From contig CASEPW010000086.1 in the NCBI GenBank assembly GCA_949289925.1, forward strand, positions 1 to 5,399: 5,399 bases of DNA, read 5' to 3'. The translations under genes were made by a program, and so were the position numbers. Origin of the DNA: an uncultured Mycoplasmataceae bacterium (GTDB taxonomy: Bacteria > Bacillota_I > Bacilli_A > Mycoplasmatales > Mycoplasmoidaceae). The notes under the pieces were generated by a model. That model was not told the origin of the DNA. It did not search any database and saw only the letters and a list, made by a program, of their open reading frames with translations. Numbering within the stretch: the first letter of the stretch is position 1; each line of letters starts with the position of its first letter. This document shows, in pieces, positions 1-5,399 of the stretch.

Positions 1-7
1 TAATATT

Positions 8-88
8 ATGAAAAAAACTAAAAAAAACATAGTTTTATTTTCTACTATTACAGCTTTGTTTTTAGGTGTTAGTTTTTTGCCTATTGGT
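8..88 (+). other. N-terminal export signal / membrane segment of the surface protein
   Basis: Residues 1-27 have the three-part layout of a Sec signal. There is a basic start (MKKTKK), a hydrophobic core (about residues 8-24, IVLFSTITALFLGVSFL) and a P-I-G turn. The only nearby cysteine is Cys39 in KITC, which is too far from the core and lacks the small residues of a lipobox, so lipoprotein modification is not supported. Whether the segment is cleaved or stays as an N-terminal anchor cannot be told from the sequence. Confidence 0.8.
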
Positions 89-3000
89 AATTTAAAAAAC
101 ATTTCAACCAACAAAATTACTTGTTCAACCATAAATCAAGAGCAGGATGTAAATCAAAAACAAAAAACAAGTGTACCTAATGAAACAACAGATAAATCTT
201 TGGTTAACACTAATGTTGCTGTGAATAAGGATGGAGATAGTTCAATCATTCCACAAATTTATTTAGAAAACTTAACAGAAAACAATAATCTTGATGAATT
301 AAAAACTTATTTTACTTTATATTTTTATGATGTTATTATAAATCCAATTTCTGGTGCATATATTCCTTTAACTGAGCATGTTCCTGATTATTCTATTGTT
401 GATCAACAAGCTAATAATCATGAAGGTACTATAACTGTCACAATTGAGGTTTCTAGTTATGTTGAGAATGCAATAAAAATTGATCAACCTAAAACAATAG
501 TTGCAACTATATTAGGTTTTAAAAAAGTTATTTCTCCAACAACAGTTATTTTAAATCCTAATTTTGATTTTCCAATTTATACAAAGGGAGATTTGATTAA
601 TAACAATAGTTTGTTATATAAATCTATAGTTGTTAATGATTTACCTTTGGGTGCAAATTATCGTATAGAAACTATTGAGGAAACAACAATTAATAATCCT
701 ACAGAATTTGATGTTAATGTAATTGTTTCTTCCTATTTTGATGATAATTACAATTTGGTTTATTCTGAAAAAACTTTTAGAATTACTATTTCAGGTTTAA
801 ATCAAGGTGTTTCAACTATTGTAAGACTTAAAGATGTTATTGATAAAAGTATGTATCCATCATATGTAACAATCGATCAAATAAGAAATTATCTTATAAT
901 AGAAAATTTACCAAAAAATTCTACAATTTCAATTGATTATGATAGTAGTTCTTGTAATAATAAACTTGGTGAAATTTCATTTTCAGTTAGTTTTTCTCAA
1001 ATTTATAATGGAAGTTTAATTGTTAATGGTAACAATAATTCTTTTGACTTTACAATCACAGGTTATAAAACTGTTAAAGAATGTTCAAAATTAAAAGAAA
1101 AACCAAATTTTAAAAATTATAAACCATCTGACATTACAATTGAAAACTTATCAACTTTTTTTGATATTTCATCATTCCCTAATGGGGTAACATTTTCAGG
1201 AGGAGATTTTACTGCTCTTGATATAGATGGTACTTTAGTTATTGAAAATTTAGTTGCTTCTTCAGGTTTTGCGGATGACGAAAAATTTTCTTTACAAAAT
1301 GATTATGTTGTTCCTAGATTTGAAGTAATAGGATTATTAACTCAAACTGCAACTGAAATTAATGTTAAAACTCAAAATATTCCTGATAATGATATATTAG
1401 CTGAATTTTTAAAACCTGAAGATCTATTAAAAAATTTTATTACAATAAATAATCTTCCTCCATTGGCTAGTGTAGAAGTTAGAAATTTAAGACCTAATAA
1501 TTTACAAGGTACAATAACTTTTGAATTGTATATTTCTGATTATTATGATCCTACAGGTGTACTACAAAATGATTATTTACAAGACTACACTATTTCAGGT
1601 TTTAAAATTATTAGTGAATCTACCATAGAACAAAAACAAGGGTTAGATTTATCAAACACTTATGTTGAGGATTTAAATAGAAATAACATCACTGATTATG
1701 TTGATTTTATCTCTTTTCCTAAAGGTGCTAGATTTTCACAATATGAATTTTTAAATAAATCAAATATTACAGGTTCAGCAGATTTTTCTTTTATTACTAA
1801 TCAATGATATGATGAAACTGGTGATTTAAGACCTAATACTAATGATGAAGAAAAAACAAAAAAATTTAGTTTAACTCTTACTGGTTTTGCAACACAACAA
1901 ATGACAAAATTATTAAAGAATAATATTGATAACTCAGGAAAATTGGCACAAGAAATAAACTCAAAAAGTGAAGTAGAACCATTATTTAGCATTGAAAATC
2001 CATCTACTGTTAGTGGATATGAAACAAATTGAATAGTTGGTAATTTCCAACATGATAATTTTTCTGGAACACTTTCATTTACTGTAACAGTTAATAATTA
2101 TTATGATGATAAAGGTATATTAAGAAAAACAGACGATAGAAATTATGAACCATTAGTTGTTGATTTTTCATTCGATAATTTTAAAAAAGTTAACGTTTCT
2201 CAGGTTTTACAGACTAGAGAACCTACAGATATTTTACCTTCAAATATGACTGATACTCAAATTGAAAATTATATTGACCTATCAACTTTCCCAATAGATG
2301 CTGATTTCAATTTTACAATTCTAAATCGTGTTAATAAAAATGGTACATTTGATTTAATCGTTGAAGCATCTAAATGATATGATTCAAATGGTGAATTAGT
2401 GAATAATCCAAATCAATTCCCTATTTCTATTGTTGGTTGTAAAAGACAAGATCCAACAGAGATTGTTAAGAAACAATATGATGTATCAAATTTATTAGCT
2501 ACAGATATAGATACAATAGATGAAATCAGTAATTTAGTTGAAATTATAAATCCTTTAGGTAATTCTCAACCAGGAGTTACATGAACATTTGCAAATTTAA
2601 CACCTTTTAATTCACAAGGTATATTAAACGTTGATATTATTGTTTATGAATATTATGATGATAATGGTAATCCGGTATTCCAAACTTCAAATAATTATAG
2701 CCAATTGAGAAAGACTTTAATTTTTTCTGGTTTCAAAAAAACTCAAAAAAGTGTTCCAATACAAAATAATGTAGATCCATCACAAGTATTGCCATCTCAA
2801 GTTAAAGAAAGTAATACTTGAGAAAATTATGTAGATTTTTCTTCATTCCCACCAAGAAAACAAATAATTAAAGCGGATCTAGTGGCATTTGATAATTTAG
2901 GAATATTAAAGGTAAATGCAACTATAAAATTTTATTACAATAGTTTAGGTGAAGAAGTTAATGGTTCAGAAGATTTTTTAATTGAACTAAAAGGTTTTAA

Positions 3001-4513
3001 AACACAATCATTAATTACTCAAATTTTGCCTATTAACAATGTCAATGAAAATGTTACAACACACGATGCTAGTGAATTATATAATACAAACCAACAAGAA
3101 TTTATTAATAATTATATTGATATAGTAGGTGCACCTGAATATAATATTTCTTTATCACCATTAAGTTTAGATAATGCAGGAGGTTCAATAACTGTTACAG
3201 TAACACTTTCTCACTACTATGATGATTATGGAAATATTCAACAAAATTTAGAAAAAAATATAACAATTCAAGGGTTTAAAAAAATTAAAAAATCAAGTAT
3301 AACAAAAAATAATTCTTTTGATTTTTCAGTTTATACTGCACAAGAATTTACAGATTACTTCTTATCTCTTTCTCCAAACAAACAATTAACAAAATTTAAA
3401 GAAATAACATATTTTGACTCTGTACCAAGAGATGCAACATTTTCATTATTTTCATTATTGCCAATCAATAATGAAGGTATAGTTTCATTAAATGTAGTTG
3501 CATCAAGACTATATGATAGTGGTGGAAATATTGTTGTTAATCAACCTGTAACTGTTGCTCTTGATGGTTTTAGAAAAGTTGAATCTTCTAAATTAGTTGC
3601 ACTAGATTTTAATAAAAATTATCCTGCATCTGATTTAATAATCAATGAAGATAATTTCTGAACATATTTTAATCCATCTCTTTTTCCTGAAAATACAAAA
3701 GTTAGTAACATAGAAATTTCTTATTCAAATATAAATGGAACTATGTCAGTTAGTGCAGCATTTAACCAGTATTATGGTATTGATGGTAATGTTGTTGAAA
3801 GTCCTATAACATCACAAGCTACAATAGATGGTTTTGAAAGAGTTACTGAGGAATCTAGTTTAAAATTAAAAAATAATATTTCAAGTGAATTATATAATCA
3901 AACTCCATCTGAAATTATTAATAAAAATTCAGCAGACTATATATTTAATACTTTTATAGATACTTCCTTATTCCCTCAAGAAAATGTACAATTAGGAATT
4001 GCACCAACTAATTTTGTGGTTTCTTCACCAATAGCTAATGATGTTGATGGGACAATTAAAATGACTGTGACTGCAGATAAATTTTATAGTGGTGAATCAA
4101 ATAATTTAATTGTTTATAATAAACAATTCACTTTCTTTATAGAAGGATTTAAAAAGAGTGAACCTTCTTCAATAAAAATATTAAGTAATAATCTACCTTC
4201 AAAAATAACTTATGATGATCTAGAATTTATTAATTTCCTAGTAATTCCTAATGAAAATGATGTTTCATTTGGAATTGTTGATGATACAACAGGTTTTATT
4301 GAAATTATTGTTAGTAATGCAACTTTCTATGATATTAATGGTTCATTAAAAACAAATCAGCAATTTAAATTTTCAACATATATAAAGATTGAAAAGAATG
4401 ATACAAATTTACCTTTAATATTAGGTTTATCAATTTCATTAGGTTTAATTTCACTTGCAGGTGCTGGTGCATTTGGATGATGAATTTGATATAAGAAAAC
4501 ACACGAAATTTAA
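8..4513 (+). CDS. Giant multi-repeat membrane-anchored surface protein (1501 aa, code 4)
   Basis: Seen: one frame from ATG to TAA gives 1501 residues if TGA is Trp. In-frame TGAs lie at 1805, 2030, 2375, 2582, 2819, 3659, 4478, 4481 and 4487. Residues 1-6 are Lys-rich and about 8-26 are hydrophobic, like a signal peptide or uncleaved anchor. Residues 28-79 form a polar linker. About 15 diverged modules fill roughly 80-1463. Residues 1468-1494 form a transmembrane helix followed by YKKTHEI. This implies a large extracellular stalk anchored at the C-terminus with a tiny cytoplasmic tail. Known family: the closing 'GFKK' and preceding 'GTITVTV' strands resemble the lipoprotein-associated domain (Lipoprotein_17, PF04200) of Ureaplasma/Mycoplasma surface proteins; this is from memory, not searched. 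There is no lipobox, LPXTG or catalytic motif. Inferred role: adhesion or antigenic surface coat; the ligand is unknown. Only 7 bp precede the ATG, so no ribosome-binding site can be assessed. The ATG is supported by the basic-then-hydrophobic N-terminus. The next gene, rplU, has its own promoter. Confidence 0.93.
245..4396 (+). repeat. Array of about 15 diverged protein modules (78-105 aa each)
   Basis: Each module ends in a motif close to GFKKV. The motif's first residue (usually Gly) falls at residues 170, 263, 352, 442, 531, 626, 724, 810, 908, 996, 1089, 1187, 1275, 1380 and about 1458. Variants include GYKTV (352), NFKKV (724), GCKRQ (810), GFRKV (1187), GFERV (1275) and a degenerate YIKIE (1458). 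Inside a module the order is a loose N-terminal part often with 'NYID', a 'SxFPxxAxF' strand, 'N-x-x-GTxxVxV', a turn such as YYDDNGN, YYDDYGN, WYDSNGE or YYDPTGV, then an alternating strand into GFKKV. The alternation of polar and hydrophobic residues suggests an all-beta, Ig-like or PF04200-like domain (inference). The repeats are visible in protein but not as near-identical DNA, so they are old duplications. Module 4 (about 353-442) and module 15 (about 1381-1458) are the most degenerate; module 15 is also short. Confidence 0.88.
4409..4510 (+). other. C-terminal transmembrane anchor and cytoplasmic tail of the surface protein
   Basis: Residues 1468-1494 are uninterruptedly apolar (LPLILGLSISLGLISLAGAG, then AFGWWIW) and are followed by YKKTHEI and the stop. 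Three of the seven residues 1488-1494 are Trp, all encoded by TGA, as an aromatic belt at the membrane interface. The Lys pair after the helix fits a cytoplasmic stop-transfer signal. With the N-terminal signal this gives an outside-facing repeat stalk. Reading under the standard code would cut the protein at 4478, inside this helix. Confidence 0.88.
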
Positions 4514-4542
4514 AAAATAATAAATTATAAATAATTTAATGT

Positions 4543-4548
4543 TATAAT
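4543..4548 (+). promoter_or_regulatory. -10 box (TATAAT) of the rplU-prp-rpmA operon
   Basis: A perfect TATAAT lies 30 bp after the surface-protein stop. Transcription would be expected to start near 4554-4556, right at the base of the first leader hairpin. No good -35 box is present; the hexamer at 17-bp spacing (4520-4525) is ATAAAT. Weak or absent -35 boxes are usual in mycoplasmas. The surrounding DNA is almost pure A/T, which raises the chance of a random match, but the placement ahead of the structured leader supports it. Confidence 0.7.
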
Positions 4549-4554
4549 TATAAA

Positions 4555-4641
4555 GCAGTGTTTCTACTGCTTCAACCGCTCTATATTAAGGTTTTTAAGA
4601 CATTTGTCACCTTATTAGGCGAGTCTAAGTTTAAAGGAGGT
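4555..4641 (+). ncRNA. L21 leader-type 5' UTR (putative ribosomal-protein autoregulatory RNA)
   Basis: This GC-richer island sits between the -10 box and rplU. Hairpin 1 pairs GCAGT (4555-4559) with ACTGC (4566-4570). Next comes CAACCGCTC (4573-4581). A second stem pairs TAAGG (4587-4591) with CCTTA (4610-4614) and encloses a small GAC/GTC stem (4599-4601 with 4606-4608). Then comes AGGCGAGTCTAAG (4617-4629), where GAGT (4621-4624) can pair with GCTC (4578-4581). Known: the Rfam L21_leader motif lies in the 5' UTR of rplU-rpmA mRNAs in Firmicutes and is proposed to mediate feedback by a ribosomal protein. The ACCGCTC...GTCACCT...GGCGAGTCTAAG layout matches my memory of it, but no covariance search was run. 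There is no U-tract terminator, so control by binding or translation is more likely than attenuation (inference). Confidence 0.75.
4633..4640 (+). promoter_or_regulatory. Strong Shine-Dalgarno sequence of rplU
   Basis: AAAGGAGG ends five bases before the rplU ATG, and with the following T gives the anti-16S complement AAGGAGGT. It fixes the start at 4646. It lies just after the GGCGAGTCTAAG element of the leader, so leader folding or protein binding could affect its accessibility. Confidence 0.9.
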
Positions 4642-4645
4642 TAAG

Positions 4646-4945
4646 ATGTTCGCAATTTTTCAAACCGGTGGAAAACAATATAAAGTAAAAGAAGGAGACT
4701 TTATTTTTGTTGAAAAATTAGATTCAGCAGAAGGCGATTTAATTGAATTTAAAGAAATCCTAATGGCAGGCTCTAAAATTGGTAAACCATTTGTTGATGG
4801 TGCAGTTGTAAAAGCTAAAGTTGTTAAACATGGTAAAAATAAAAAAATTAGAATTATCAAGTTTAAATCAAAAAAACACCATATGAAAAAACAAGGTCAT
4901 AGACAACCATACACAAAATTGTCTATTGAATCAATAAAAGCATAA
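4646..4945 (+). CDS. rplU: 50S ribosomal protein L21 (bL21)
   Basis: bL21 is a structural protein of the large ribosomal subunit that binds 23S rRNA. The 99-residue product has the usual family length of about 100. It begins [18 protein letters not shown], which is the family's typical N-terminus (most members read [18 protein letters not shown]). The C-terminal signature spans residues 68-92, with the basic [18 protein letters not shown] run followed by HRQPYTKL. The start is set by the Shine-Dalgarno sequence five bases upstream. It is the first gene of an operon with prp and rpmA and follows the L21-type leader, so it is probably under ribosomal-protein feedback. It has no Trp codon and therefore reads identically under the standard code. 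Nothing is unusual in length or motifs. Confidence 0.98.
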   Translation: MFAIFQTGGKQYKVKEGDFIFVEKLDSAEGDLIEFKEILMAGSKIGKPFVDGAVVKAKVVKHGKNKKIRIIKFKSKKHHMKKQGHRQPYTKLSIESIKA

Positions 4946-4946
4946 T

Positions 4947-5255
4947 ATGATAAAAATTTTTCTTTATAATAAAGCTATTTATACTACAGGGCATGCTAAT
5001 TATAAAGAATATGGTGAAGATATATATTGCTCAGCAATTAGTGCAATATTACAATCATCAATTAGTTGATTCAATGAAAATGACATTCAATTAGAAATAT
5101 CTGATGGTTTGTTTAAATTAAAAATAATAAATGATTCAGATGATAATTTATATAAATTAAAATTATTACAAAAGCAATTAGAATCATTTAAACAAAAACA
5201 ATTTGAAAAATATATTTCTATTGAAAGAAAAAGAAAGGATTATTATGAGCAATAA
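4947..5255 (+). CDS. prp: Ribosomal-processing cysteine protease Prp (YsxB family)
   Basis: Prp removes the N-terminal extension of L27 before the protein functions in the 50S subunit. The 102-residue product carries the family motif [18 protein letters not shown] at residues 15-32. Its catalytic pair is His16 and Cys28, 12 residues apart, the same spacing as His22/Cys34 of the Staphylococcus aureus enzyme. Its length is normal for the family (about 105-115). One in-frame TGA (5067-5069) encodes Trp41, so a standard-code reading would miss the gene. It starts one base after the rplU stop without a clear Shine-Dalgarno sequence, and its end overlaps rpmA by 11 bp, both consistent with translational coupling. 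The position between rplU and rpmA is the standard one for prp in Firmicutes and mycoplasmas. The substrate site is present in the next gene. The C-terminal part (residues 71-102) is Lys/Gln/Glu-rich and probably helical. Confidence 0.93.
5234..5239 (+). promoter_or_regulatory. Ribosome-binding site of rpmA inside prp
   Basis: AAAGGA lies five bases before the rpmA ATG at 5245 and within the last codons of prp. It decides the rpmA start, giving an 11-bp overlap between the two genes. Confidence 0.8.
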
Positions 5256-5399
5256 AATTATTAAAATAGATCTTCAATTATTTGCTTCTAAAAAAGGGGT
5301 AGGTTCTACAAAGAATGGTAGAGATTCTAATCCAAAGTTTTTAGGTGCAAAATTGGGTGATGGTCAAAGCACAAAAGCTGGTCAAATTATTTATCGTCA
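5245..5399 (+). CDS. rpmA: 50S ribosomal protein L27 (bL27), N-terminal part, cut by the window end
   Basis: bL27 sits in the large subunit with its N-terminus near the peptidyl-transferase centre. The first 51 residues are visible. They start [20 protein letters not shown] and continue with [20 protein letters not shown], then [11 protein letters not shown], which is the conserved core of the family. The start is set by AAAGGA upstream. The 13 residues before Ala14 are the removable extension typical of Firmicutes L27. Exposing Ala14-Ser-Lys-Lys-Gly is what maturation by Prp is known to do in Staphylococcus aureus. The extension here is longer than the nine residues of the S. aureus protein. 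Roughly the second half of the gene lies beyond the window, so completeness cannot be judged. Confidence 0.97.
   Translation, partial: MSNKIIKIDLQLFASKKGVGSTKNGRDSNPKFLGAKLGDGQSTKAGQIIYR
5272..5298 (+). other. Predicted Prp cleavage site in L27
   Basis: Residues 10-18 read LQLFASKKG, matching the LQ(F/L)FA-x-KKG site known from Staphylococcus L27. Cleavage is predicted between Phe13 and Ala14, after 5283. The presence of prp immediately upstream supports that processing is retained in this organism. Confidence 0.85.

Noticed and set aside
113..124. Lipobox with Cys39 (KITC)
   Set aside because: Cys39 is about 12 residues past the hydrophobic core and lacks the Leu/Val and small residues required at -3 to -1.
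1801..1992. Minus-strand reading frame of 63 codons
   Set aside because: It lies opposite the coding strand of the surface gene, has no recognisable motif or ribosome-binding site, and is explained by the forward gene.
2648..2680. Calcium-binding EF-hand or RHS/YD repeat in turns such as YYDDNGN
   Set aside because: The turn is too short for a 12-residue EF-loop and the ~92-residue period does not fit YD repeats (about 20 residues); it fits a beta-hairpin turn in the module better.
245..4396. CRISPR array or DNA tandem repeat
   Set aside because: The periodicity is only at protein level with variable length; there are no short identical direct repeats with spacers.
1801..4480. The surface gene as a pseudogene or as several separate genes broken by stops
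   Set aside because: All breaks are TGA, none TAA or TAG, the frame never shifts, and repeat motifs run across them; the nearby prp gene also needs TGA as Trp.
4409..4513. LPXTG-type sorting signal at the C-terminus
   Set aside because: No LPXTG-like motif precedes the helix, and wall-less bacteria have no peptidoglycan to attach to; a plain transmembrane anchor fits.
4555..4570. Rho-independent terminator of the surface gene
   Set aside because: The 5-bp GCAGT/ACTGC stem has no following U-tract and fits the first hairpin of the rplU leader.
4660..4860. Minus-strand reading frame of 66 codons
   Set aside because: It is opposite rplU, which is certain, and shows no independent support.

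Overview
The window is AT-rich DNA from a wall-less bacterium (Mollicutes, mycoplasma-type) that reads TGA as tryptophan (translation table 4). Under the standard code, a 4.5 kb gene and a small protease gene are broken at ten TGA codons. Read as Trp, they become continuous frames with conserved sequence on both sides of each TGA. No in-frame TGG was found. The order rplU - prp - rpmA matches, from memory, Mycoplasma genitalium MG232-MG234. Genus is not determined; the surface-protein style suggests the Mycoplasmoidaceae side (Ureaplasma/Malacoplasma-like), but this is only an inference.

Region 1 (8-4513): one gene for a 1501-residue surface protein. It has an N-terminal hydrophobic export segment, a Ser/Thr/Asn/Gln-rich linker, about 15 diverged tandem modules of roughly 78-105 residues, and a C-terminal membrane anchor with a six-residue basic tail. 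Each module carries a 'SxFP' strand, a 'GTxxVxV' strand, a 'YYDxxGxL' turn and a closing 'GFKKV' motif. They resemble the lipoprotein-associated domain (Lipoprotein_17, PF04200) expanded in Ureaplasma and Mycoplasma surface proteins, with an added YYD turn.

Region 2 (4514-4645): a 132-bp intergenic region with a TATAAT -10 box, a structured 5' leader resembling the L21 leader of Firmicutes, and a strong Shine-Dalgarno sequence.

Region 3 (4646-5399): a tight operon of rplU (L21), prp (ribosomal-processing cysteine protease) and rpmA (L27, cut by the window end). L27 carries the N-terminal extension that Prp removes before L27 is assembled into the 50S subunit, so protease and substrate are co-expressed with L21. 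The genes are 1 bp apart and then overlap by 11 bp, which suggests translational coupling. The giant surface gene and the ribosomal operon appear functionally unrelated neighbours.
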